Shown piece after piece: positions 37,869 through 44,732 of a DNA stretch of 64,000 nt (its first letter is position 1; every line of letters starts with the position of its first letter). The DNA lies in assembly GCF_000710915.1 (NCBI RefSeq), contig NZ_BAUA01000024.1:1-64000 (forward strand), given 5' to 3'. Origin of the DNA: Nocardia brasiliensis IFM 10847 (GTDB taxonomy: Bacteria > Actinomycetota > Actinomycetes > Mycobacteriales > Mycobacteriaceae). The notes below the pieces were generated by a model. It worked only from the letters and a program-made list of their open reading frames with translations. It ran no database searches and was not told the origin of the DNA. The position numbers and the translations under genes were made by a program.

Positions 37869-39034
37869 TGCGGCGCGTGCGCAGTACACCCCGCGCGGGG
37901 TGGCAGCAGATCACCGAAAGCCAAGGGCTGGTCTACGGTTCGCCGGGCCGCGACGCCAGCGGTCAGCCGCGGCCGTACTGGGACGAATCGGTGCACTACG
38001 AGTTCGAGATGCCGGAGATCCTCGCGCTGGAAGCCGATGTCGAACTGCTGCACTCGATGTGCCTGAACGCGGTGGAGCACATCGTGCTCACCGAACGGTT
38101 CAAGGATTTCGGCCTGCCCGAATGGACCTGGGGACCGATCGCCGAATCCTGGCGGCGCAGTGACCCGCACGTGTACGGCCGCTTCGATCTGCGCTACGAC
38201 GCGCGCCGCCCCGCGAAACTGCTCGAATACAACGCGGATACGCCGACCTCGCTACTGGAGGCGGCGATCGTGCAGTGGCACTGGCTGACCGCGCTGTACC
38301 CCGACGGCGATCAGTGGAATTCGTTGCACGAGAAGCTCGTCGAACGCTGGACCGAGCTGCGGGATACGCTGCCGACCGCGCAGCTGCACTTCAGCTGGTC
38401 GGGCGCCGACGCCACCGGCGAGGACAACGTCACCACCGCCTACATGCAGGAGACGGCGGCCGAGGCCGGGTTCGACACCATCGCGCTGCCCATCGAAGAG
38501 GTCGGATTCGACACGGAGCTGGAACGTTTCGTCGATCTGGCCGAGGCGCCGATCGAAGCGATCTTCAAGCTGTACCCGTGGGAGTGGGCGCTCGACGACG
38601 ATTTCGGCAAGCGTGTGGTCGCGAGCCTGCCGCAGACGATGTGGATCGAGCCGCTCTGGAAGACGTTGCTGAGCAACAAGGCGATCCTCGCGGTGCTGTG
38701 GGAGATGTACCCGGGTCACCCGAACCTGTTGCCCGCCTACCTCGATCAGCCCAACGAGCTCACCGAGTACATCCGCAAGCCGAAGCTCGGCCGCGAGGGC
38801 GCCAACATGACCATCGTCGGCGCCGGGCTGGAGACCGCCACCGGCGGTGTCTACGGCGAAGAAGGTTACGTCTACCAACTACTCGATCCGCTACCGGAAT
38901 TCGACGACATGCGCCCCGTGCTCGGCGCCTGGATCGTCGGCGACACCGCGGCGGGCCTCGGCATCCGGGAGACCGCCGGCTTGATCACCGACGACGGCTC
39001 CGCCTTCGTCCCGCACCGCATCGTCAACTCGTAG
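37868..39034 (+). CDS. Glutathionylspermidine synthase-like ATP-grasp ligase (YjfC/YgiC type)
   Basis: 388 residues, the size of E. coli YgiC/YjfC, without the amidase domain of bifunctional Gsp. Family motifs: GRFDLRYDARRPAKLLEYNADTPTSLLEAA (read as GRFDLRYD, then LLEYNADTPTSL), IFKLYPWEWALDD, LLSNKAILAVLWEMYPGHPNL, and KPKLGREGANM for ATP binding. The family forms an amide bond to an amine using ATP. Glutathionylspermidine is not expected in a mycothiol-using actinomycete, so the substrate is unknown. One of a three-gene set. Confidence 0.88.
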   Translation: MRRVRSTPRAGWQQITESQGLVYGSPGRDASGQPRPYWDESVHYEFEMPEILALEADVELLHSMCLNAVEHIVLTERFKDFGLPEWTWGPIAESWRRSDPHVYGRFDLRYDARRPAKLLEYNADTPTSLLEAAIVQWHWLTALYPDGDQWNSLHEKLVERWTELRDTLPTAQLHFSWSGADATGEDNVTTAYMQETAAEAGFDTIALPIEEVGFDTELERFVDLAEAPIEAIFKLYPWEWALDDDFGKRVVASLPQTMWIEPLWKTLLSNKAILAVLWEMYPGHPNLLPAYLDQPNELTEYIRKPKLGREGANMTIVGAGLETATGGVYGEEGYVYQLLDPLPEFDDMRPVLGAWIVGDTAAGLGIRETAGLITDDGSAFVPHRIVNS

Positions 39035-39074
39035 CCAATTCACCTGGTAGTCAATACACCTCGGAAGGATCATG

Positions 39075-39530
39075 ATGACCGCAGTCGCCCTCGAATCGGG
39101 GTACTGGAGCTCGCTCGGCGAGGGTGTCGGAGCGATCATCCTCTACGCCCTCATCGGTCTGGTGCTGATGCTCGTCGGCTTCTACGCCATCGACCTGACC
39201 ACGCCGGGCAAGCTGCGCGCGCTGGTCGTCGAGGGCAAGCCCAACGCGATCATCGTCACCGCCGCGGGCATGATCAGCATGGCGTTCATCGTGGTGCTCG
39301 CCATCCTGGCCGTCGGCAGCGGCGGCAAGCTGTCCGAGGGGCTCATCGCCGCGTTGGTGTTCGGCCTCGTCGGCATTGTCGCGCAGGTCATTTCGGTGCG
39401 AGTGATCGAGAAGGCGCTGGGCATCGACATCGGCGCCGCCCTGCACTCCGAGACCTACACCACCGAGGTCCTCGTCGTGGCCGCCGCCCACTTCGCGCTC
39501 GGCCTGGTCGTCGCCTTCGCCATCCTCTGA
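39075..39530 (+). CDS. DUF350 membrane protein (YjfL-like)
   Basis: 151 residues with four helices: VGAIILYALIGLVLMLVGFY, NAIIVTAAGMISMAFIVVLA, LIAALVFGLVGIVAQVISVR and VLVVAAAHFALGLVVAFAIL, plus the conserved IDLTTPGKL after helix one. In E. coli, DUF350 YjfL is encoded beside YjfM and YjfC, and the same trio is seen here. Two adjacent ATGs (39072, 39075); the second has better spacing to GGAAGG. Confidence 0.88.
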   Translation: MTAVALESGYWSSLGEGVGAIILYALIGLVLMLVGFYAIDLTTPGKLRALVVEGKPNAIIVTAAGMISMAFIVVLAILAVGSGGKLSEGLIAALVFGLVGIVAQVISVRVIEKALGIDIGAALHSETYTTEVLVVAAAHFALGLVVAFAIL

Positions 39531-39682
39531 TCCGGCCGCGCGCTCTTTACGCGGTCGGCCGGTCGGCAGGCGCCAGGCCGAGGACGCGGCTGAGGTCGCG
39601 CAGGCATTCTTCGTAGACCGGCTCGAGGTGATTCGCCCTACGGCCAGGTCCGGATGCGCGCCGCGGGACACGGTGTGCCGCA
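39531..39682. other. Non-coding or decayed stretch after DUF350 gene
   Basis: On the minus strand a short frame reads NHLEPVYEECLRDLSRVLGL and stops at 39549, and the neighbouring frame upstream reads RGAHPDLAVGRI. It looks like a broken gene end with a frameshift, but is too short to identify. Nothing else is recognised here. Confidence 0.3.
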
Positions 39683-39880
39683 GTGGTGGTGGCCATTCCG
39701 TGGCTCGGAATGGCCGGGGCGCTGCTGTTTCCCGATACCGCTGCCTATGACCCCGAGTTCGCCGGGCGAACAGTTTTCGTGCTCGGCATGCACGGGCAGA
39801 TCTTCTTGGCGCTGATCCTGCTCACCGCCCTGTTCGGCGCGACCGCGGCGGTGTGGCGGAACGCGGATTCGGCGCACTGA
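39683..39880 (+). CDS. Possible small two-helix membrane protein (uncertain)
   Basis: 65 residues: a weak first helix (VVAIPWLGMAGALLF) and a clear second (IFLALILLTALFGATAAVW). Three GTG codons in a row could start it, without a ribosome-binding site. Its end overlaps the convergent efflux gene by 59 bp, and a perfect hairpin lies within its first codons. It may be the tail of a lost membrane-protein gene. Confidence 0.3.
   Translation: MVVAIPWLGMAGALLFPDTAAYDPEFAGRTVFVLGMHGQIFLALILLTALFGATAAVWRNADSAH
39691..39715. terminator. Perfect 10-bp hairpin
   Basis: GGCCATTCCG (39691-39700), loop TGGCT, CGGAATGGCC (39706-39715). It could end transcription from the DUF350 gene or from the efflux gene. 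No U-tract. Confidence 0.4.
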
Positions 39881-41036
39881 CCCTGCGTCGCGGGTGGGTG
39901 CCGATCAGTGCGACCGCCGTTGCGGCGCAGGAGATCACCGCGCTGGTCCAGACCGCGGCGCTCGGTGTGCCGGTCCAGGTGATCGCGATGCCCGCGACCG
40001 CGGGTCCGGCGGCCGCGCCGATGTTGAGGGCGGCGGTGGCGAAAGCGCCGCTCATCCGGGGAGCCGTCGGCGTCGCGGCGCTGACGATGCGGCCGATCAG
40101 GGTGGAGCCGACCGCGAAGGACACCGCGCCGCAGACCGTGGTCATGATCAACAGGACGGCCAGGTGCCTCGCCGTCAAAGCGGTTGTTGCCCAAGCGAAT
40201 ATCAGCGCCGCGGAGCCGATCGTGACGACGGGATCGGCGTAACGGTCGGCGTAGCGGCCACCGACGCTGACACCGAGGAAGGAGCCGATCCCGAACAGTG
40301 CCAAAATCACCGGCACCCAAGCTTTTCCGGCACCGCCGACCTCGGTGGTCAGCACGGCCAGATAGGTGAACGAGGCGAACGTCGCGGCGTTGACCAGTGC
40401 TCCCGCGACCAGTGCCACCAGTACTGGTCGTTCGGCGGTCGCTTGCCATTCCCGCCGGATCGTCCCGCCTTCGGTGGTAGTGACTCGGCTGATCGGCACG
40501 CGTACGAGCACCCAAAGCGCCACCAGCGCAGGAATACTGGCGGCGACCACCGCCCAGAAGGCGGACCGCCACCCCCACGTCTGGCCGAGGAACGCACCCG
40601 CCGGGACGCCGACGATGCACGCCAGTGTCACCCCGGACAGGATGATCGCCGTCGCCCGGCCGACCCGCGCCGCGCCGACCAGGGCGGGCAGCGACGCGAG
40701 CGCCACGGACAGAAATCCCGCGTAAGCCACCGCTGCTACCAATCGAGTAGCAAGCAGCACAAAGAAATTCGCGGTCAGCGCGCCGACCGCATGAGCGCCG
40801 AGGAACAACGCCAAGAACCCGGTCAGCGCAGAACGCGCCGGCCACCGTCCCGCCGTCATCGCCATCAGCGGCGCACCTACGATCATCCCGACTGCGAACA
40901 GCGACGTCAGCGCCCCCGCCGCCCCGAGCGACACCCCGACATCCTGCGACAAAGGCTCCAGCAAGCCCGACAACATGAACTCCGATGTCCCCTGCGCGAA
41001 CACAGCGACACCCATAACCCACACCAGAATTGGCAC
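39822..41036 (-). CDS. Cmx/CmrA-like MFS drug efflux transporter
   Basis: 404 residues from GTG 41036, with about 12 membrane helices. The N-terminus VFAQGTSEFMLSGLLEPLS and the loop motif FAVGMIVGAPLMAMTAGRWP are characteristic of the Cmx/CmrA chloramphenicol exporter group. GVPAGAFLGQTWGWRSAFW matches MFS motif C. Upstream in-frame starts (GTG 41063, and 41129) would add a non-family lead. Actual drug range is not predictable. Confidence 0.82.
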   Translation of the reverse strand: MPILVWVMGVAVFAQGTSEFMLSGLLEPLSQDVGVSLGAAGALTSLFAVGMIVGAPLMAMTAGRWPARSALTGFLALFLGAHAVGALTANFFVLLATRLVAAVAYAGFLSVALASLPALVGAARVGRATAIILSGVTLACIVGVPAGAFLGQTWGWRSAFWAVVAASIPALVALWVLVRVPISRVTTTEGGTIRREWQATAERPVLVALVAGALVNAATFASFTYLAVLTTEVGGAGKAWVPVILALFGIGSFLGVSVGGRYADRYADPVVTIGSAALIFAWATTALTARHLAVLLIMTTVCGAVSFAVGSTLIGRIVSAATPTAPRMSGAFATAALNIGAAAGPAVAGIAITWTGTPSAAVWTSAVISCAATAVALIGTHPRRRVSAPNPRSATPPRSRRTGR

Positions 41037-41285
41037 TACAAGACTCCCGGACTCGTTCGACACCGAGCCGCCCACCACTGAAAGTTCAGGCGGCAGAGCA
41101 GATCTCACCCACAAATGGGCAGCACTCAACGCCGCACAACCAGGTCCCGATCAACGCACCCGATCACACGACAGGCGCCTAACGTCTGGAAGCCTCCGGA
41201 GAAGTCACCCCCGCACATTAACAACGGCCCCACCCCGCCAGCCAACGGTTTTCCTACCTGCGGGCGACTGCGGTGTCGGATCGGC

Positions 41286-41624
41286 TCAGGCTGCCTGCAA
41301 ACGGCGGGTGATCAGGGACCGGACGTCCTCTAGCGATACGCCCGTGGTTCGACCCCCGTCGGCTTCGATTCGGACTGCCTTCTCCACCATTCGCTGGTAG
41401 GAGCCGGGCTCACGCTTCTCCATGACCGCTGTGTGCTGCCATTTGTTCAGCAGTCCATGAATCTCTTCGAGGGTGTTCGACTTCTTGGCCTGCTCTAGGA
41501 CCAGGTCCCATTCGCGATCGAACTCGGCCCGCAGTTCGGGGCTGAGGGCGGCCCGCAGCGCTTTCGGCTCCGCAGTCGGTGCGGAAGACCCGGGGAGAGC
41601 GGGAGTGACCATGGGTTTCACCAT
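41286..41624 (-). CDS. DUF6247-like family protein
   Basis: 112 residues, mostly helical: ALSPELRAEFDREWDLVLEQ, then TLEEIHGLLNKWQHTAVM and GSYQRMVEKAVRIEADGG. It resembles the actinobacterial DUF6247 family, whose members often sit near toxin-antitoxin-like genes. ATG 41624 or ATG 41612 could be used. Its 5' end overlaps the 5' end of the divergent HigB-like gene by about 14 bp. Confidence 0.7.
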   Translation of the reverse strand: MVKPMVTPALPGSSAPTAEPKALRAALSPELRAEFDREWDLVLEQAKKSNTLEEIHGLLNKWQHTAVMEKREPGSYQRMVEKAVRIEADGGRTTGVSLEDVRSLITRRLQAA

Positions 41625-41961
41625 AGGTGGCGCGGCTGTTGTGGAAAGAGATCGCCAAACGCACCGATTGGTGAACCAGGCGATTCTGCTGCTGGAGCGA
41701 GCGGGGCCCGCGCAGGGGCGTCCGCTTGTCGACTGCATCGCTGGGTCGCGGATCGCCAACATGAAAGAGCGGCGACCTGGGTCCGCGGGGAGTAGTGAGA
41801 TTCGAATACTGTTCGTCTTCGATCCGTGGCGGTCGGCCATCCTGCCGGTCGCCGGAGACAAGGCGGGAGCATGGCAGCGGTGGTATCGGGACGCGATACC
41901 GCGCGCCGAAAAGCTGTACGACGCTTACTTGATCGAGCGACGCGAGGAGTTGCACCGATGA
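41611..41961 (+). CDS. higB: HigB/RelE-superfamily toxin, apparently N-terminally truncated
   Basis: 116 residues. The body is clear Gp49/HigB type: RPLVDCIAGSRIANMKERRPG, SEIRILFVFDPWRSAILPV, AGDKAGAWQRWYRDAIPRAE. These toxins cleave ribosome-bound mRNA. Relatives have about 20 more N-terminal residues with a first beta strand and a DxVxxWxxxL motif; here the frame starts in unrelated MGFTIGGAAVVE and overlaps the divergent DUF6247-like gene. The stop overlaps the antitoxin ATG (ATGA). It may be inactive. Confidence 0.72.
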   Translation: MGFTIGGAAVVERDRQTHRLVNQAILLLERAGPAQGRPLVDCIAGSRIANMKERRPGSAGSSEIRILFVFDPWRSAILPVAGDKAGAWQRWYRDAIPRAEKLYDAYLIERREELHR

Positions 41962-42279
41962 CCCACCCATCGACGCTGGCGCGACACCGGCCATCTCGAA
42001 CGTGCGGTCGAGACGGCCGGCGGACCCGAGGAATTCGAGGCCGGTGTCGAACATCTGCAGGACTAGGCGCGCGGCTGGCGGCCGGCCGAGCTGCGCAAGC
42101 ATCGAGGGCTCAGCCAGAAGCAAGTGGCGGAGCAGATGCGCGTGTCCGTGGCACGCGTCTCGCAGATCGAGAAGGGTGAGGTGGCCACGCGAGAGGTGTT
42201 GGACCGCTACGTATCCGCGTTGGGCGGGGTGTTGAAGCTCGTCGCCGATTTCGGCGACGAGCAGCTGCGGGTGGGCTGA
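41958..42279 (+). pseudogene. higA: HigA-like XRE antitoxin, frameshifted and with an in-frame stop
   Basis: The ATG at 41958 opens the wrong frame after MTH (ACCCACCC has one base too many). In the correct frame the text reads HRRWRDTGHLERAVETAGG, then EHLQD, then TAG at 42064 where relatives have Gln (CAG), then ARGWRPAELRKHRGLSQKQ, VAEQMRVSVARVSQIEKGE and ends LVADFGDEQLRVG. The helix-turn-helix is recognisable, but two separate lesions prevent its synthesis. Part of the eroded higBA pair. Confidence 0.8.
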
Positions 42280-42283
42280 GGAT

Positions 42284-42901
42284 TCAGTGGCCGCGGGCTA
42301 TCCAGTCGGCGAGGGCGGGCTTTTCGGTGCCGATGGTGGTGGAGTCGCCGTGGCCGGTGTGCACGGTGGTTTCTTCGGGGAGGGTGAGTAGGCGGTCGCG
42401 GATGGAATCGATGATGGTGTCGAAGTCGGAGTAGGAGCGGCCGGTGGCGCCGGGGCCGCCGGAGAAGAGGGTGTCGCCGGTGAAGAGGGCGGTCGCCGCC
42501 GGAACGTGCAGCGAGACCGAGCCGGGGGAGTGGCCGGGGGTGTGCAGGATGTCGATGTCGATGTCCGCCACCGTGATTCGCGGGGTCTCGGCCAGCGAAC
42601 GGTAGTCGACGTCGGGGTGGGTCATCCGCCACAGCGGGTCGTCGCCGGGATGCAGCAGGATCGGCGCGTCCAGGCGGGCGCTCAATTCCGGTGCGACAGT
42701 GACGTGGTCGTTGTGCCCGTGGGTGCAGAGGATGGCGACGACGTTGCGGGTACCGACGGCCGCGGCGATCGCGTTCGCGTCGTGCGCGGCATCGACGACC
42801 AGCACGTCCCGGTCGTCGCCGATGAGCCAGACGTTGTTGTCGACGTCCCAGGTGCCGCCGTCGAGGGAGAAGGTGCCGGAGGTGACGACGCGCTCGATCA
42901 T
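42284..42901 (-). CDS. Metallo-beta-lactamase fold hydrolase paired with mscR
   Basis: 205 residues. The metal-binding motif THGHNDH is preceded by the strand ending VVAILC; later [25 protein letters not shown] and [11 protein letters not shown] give the remaining His/Asp ligands of the glyoxalase II-like family. It overlaps the mscR stop by 4 bp. The same pair exists in mycobacteria (next to Rv2259), so it may hydrolyse the S-formylmycothiol made by MscR; this is inference. Confidence 0.88.
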   Translation of the reverse strand: MIERVVTSGTFSLDGGTWDVDNNVWLIGDDRDVLVVDAAHDANAIAAAVGTRNVVAILCTHGHNDHVTVAPELSARLDAPILLHPGDDPLWRMTHPDVDYRSLAETPRITVADIDIDILHTPGHSPGSVSLHVPAATALFTGDTLFSGGPGATGRSYSDFDTIIDSIRDRLLTLPEETTVHTGHGDSTTIGTEKPALADWIARGH

Positions 42902-43983
42902 CGGACCACCACCGAACGCAGCACGTCGCCCGCATGCATCGCGGTGAACGCCTCTTCTACCTGATCGAGGGAGATCCGTTCGGTGACAAAGCGTTCCAGC
43001 GGCAGCCGGCCCTGCAGGTGCAGGTCGATCAGGGTCGGGAAATCGCGCTCGGGCAGGCAGTCGCCGTACCAGGAGGATTTCAGCGCGCCGCCGCGGGAGA
43101 ACAGATCGATCAGGGGCATCTCGATGGTCATGTCGGGGGTGGGGACGCCGACGAGCACCACGGTGCCCGCCAGGTCGCGCGCATAGAACGCCTGCTTCCA
43201 GGTTTCCGGCCGGCCCACCGCCTCGATGACGACGTCGGCACCGAACTCGTCGGTGTACTCCTGGATCTTCGCGACCACATCCTCGCTGCTCGCATCGATG
43301 GTGTGGGTGGCGCCGAAGTCCTTGGCCCAGGTGAGCTTTCGCGGATCGCGATCGACCGCGATGATCGTCTTCGCGCCGGCCAGCCGGGCGCCCGCGATGG
43401 CCGCGTCGCCGACACCGCCGCAGCCGAGCACCGCGACGGTATCGCCGCGCGAGACGTTGCCGGTGTTCATCGCCGCGCCGATGCCCGCCATCACGCCGCA
43501 GCCGAGCAGTCCGGCCACCGCCGGGTCGGCGGCGGGATCGACCTTCGTGCACTGTCCTTCGTGCACGAGCGTCTTGTCGACGAACGCGCCGATGCCCAGG
43601 GCCGGGCTCAACTCGGTGCCGTCGGTGAGCGTCATCTTCTTGCTGGCGTTGTTGCTGGCGAAGCAGTACCAGGGACGGCCGCGGCGACAGGCCCGGCATT
43701 CGCCGCAGACGGCGCGCCAGTTGAGAACCACGAAGTCGCCGGGCTGCACGTGGGTGACCGCGTCGCCGACCGTTTCCACGATGCCCGCGGCCTCGTGTCC
43801 GAGCAGGAACGGGAACTCGTCGTTGATGCCGCCCTCGCGGTAGTGCAGGTCGGTGTGGCAGACGCCGCAGGCCTGGACGCGCACGACCACATCGTGCGGT
43901 CCGGGATCCGGAATCACCACGTCCACGACCTCGACCGGTGCGCCTTTGCTACGGGCGATGACACCGCGCACGGTTTCCGACAC
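42898..43983 (-). CDS. mscR: S-(hydroxymethyl)mycothiol dehydrogenase
   Basis: 361 residues, zinc alcohol dehydrogenase type. Catalytic zinc: [13 protein letters not shown] and GHEAAG; structural zinc: [18 protein letters not shown] binding: [19 protein letters not shown]. The spacing around [15 protein letters not shown] is typical of mycothiol-dependent formaldehyde dehydrogenase/S-nitrosomycothiol reductase. It oxidises S-hydroxymethyl-mycothiol to the formyl thioester. GTG start with AGGAGG five bases upstream. Confidence 0.93.
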   Translation of the reverse strand: MSETVRGVIARSKGAPVEVVDVVIPDPGPHDVVVRVQACGVCHTDLHYREGGINDEFPFLLGHEAAGIVETVGDAVTHVQPGDFVVLNWRAVCGECRACRRGRPWYCFASNNASKKMTLTDGTELSPALGIGAFVDKTLVHEGQCTKVDPAADPAVAGLLGCGVMAGIGAAMNTGNVSRGDTVAVLGCGGVGDAAIAGARLAGAKTIIAVDRDPRKLTWAKDFGATHTIDASSEDVVAKIQEYTDEFGADVVIEAVGRPETWKQAFYARDLAGTVVLVGVPTPDMTIEMPLIDLFSRGGALKSSWYGDCLPERDFPTLIDLHLQGRLPLERFVTERISLDQVEEAFTAMHAGDVLRSVVVR

Positions 43984-44091
43984 CTATGCCTCCTGGGAGT
44001 TTTCGTGGACGCGGACCGTCCGGCCGCGATCTTTCGTCCATACTGCCGCGCCCGCGATTCGGACACCAGCGGCGGACCGGCCCGGGTTGAC

Positions 44092-44136
44092 ATTCCACTA
44101 TGGAAGGAGCATGATCGAGTCATATTCCACTATGGA
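44092..44136. promoter_or_regulatory. Two operator-like palindromes 32 bp apart
   Basis: ATTCCACTATGGA occurs at 44092-44104 and again at 44124-44136. Each contains TTCCA-CTA-TGGA(A), a 13-bp inverted repeat; the first copy is perfect. They lie between divergent mscR and the DUF1707 gene, three helical turns apart, so one dimeric repressor could hold both. Confidence 0.55.
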
Positions 44137-44163
44137 GGGTGGAATCGCCGACAAGGACTGCTC

Positions 44164-44583
44164 ATGGACATCTCGACCGGAACGCGCGCCTCGAACGCCG
44201 AACGCGACAAGGTGGTCCGGCTGCTCGCCAGGCACCTCGACGACGGGCGTATCGACCTCGCCGAATACGACCAGCGCACCGCCCAGGTGTACGCGACGAC
44301 GACCACCGACGACCTGCAACTCGTGCTGTCGGACCTGCCCGAACTCGCGAAAGAGACTGCCGGGCAAGCGGGCTCACGCATTCCGATCTGGCAGAAGATC
44401 GAAGGCACCAGCTGGCTCGGGGTGAGCGTGCTCGTCCTGTTCATCTGGGCCGCGATCTCGCTCAGCGTCGGCGAATTCACCTACCCCTGGCCGATCTGGG
44501 TGATCGTGCCGTGGGGCGCGGTCCTCGTCTTCCGCATGCTCACCGGTTTCGAATCCGGCAAATACCCCCGCCGCACCCACTAG
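44164..44583 (+). CDS. DUF1707 and two-helix membrane protein
   Basis: 139 residues. The N-terminal DUF1707 domain (about 8-60; RASNAERDKVVRLLARHLDD and GRIDLAEYDQRTAQVYAT) is a short helical region common in actinobacterial membrane proteins. Two helices follow: SWLGVSVLVLFIWAAISLSV and WPIWVIVPWGAVLVFRML. It is probably cytoplasm-facing with a 2TM anchor. Divergent from mscR, with two palindromes in between. Confidence 0.82.
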   Translation: MDISTGTRASNAERDKVVRLLARHLDDGRIDLAEYDQRTAQVYATTTTDDLQLVLSDLPELAKETAGQAGSRIPIWQKIEGTSWLGVSVLVLFIWAAISLSVGEFTYPWPIWVIVPWGAVLVFRMLTGFESGKYPRRTH

Positions 44584-44732
44584 TCGAACGAAGTCGCAGG
44601 ATCTGCCCGGCCAGCCGTCTGATTGTCGGCCAACGGAACGCCCGGCGGTGACGCTGGGAAGGACCTGCCCAAGGCGCGACGGTATGTGCGCGCGGCGTCC
44701 CGCGCGGGTGAAAGGGCCGCGGGTGATAGGGC

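Noticed and set aside
39683..39880. A firm small membrane-protein gene
   Set aside because: No ribosome-binding site, overlap with the convergent gene and an internal perfect hairpin; kept only as a low-confidence feature.
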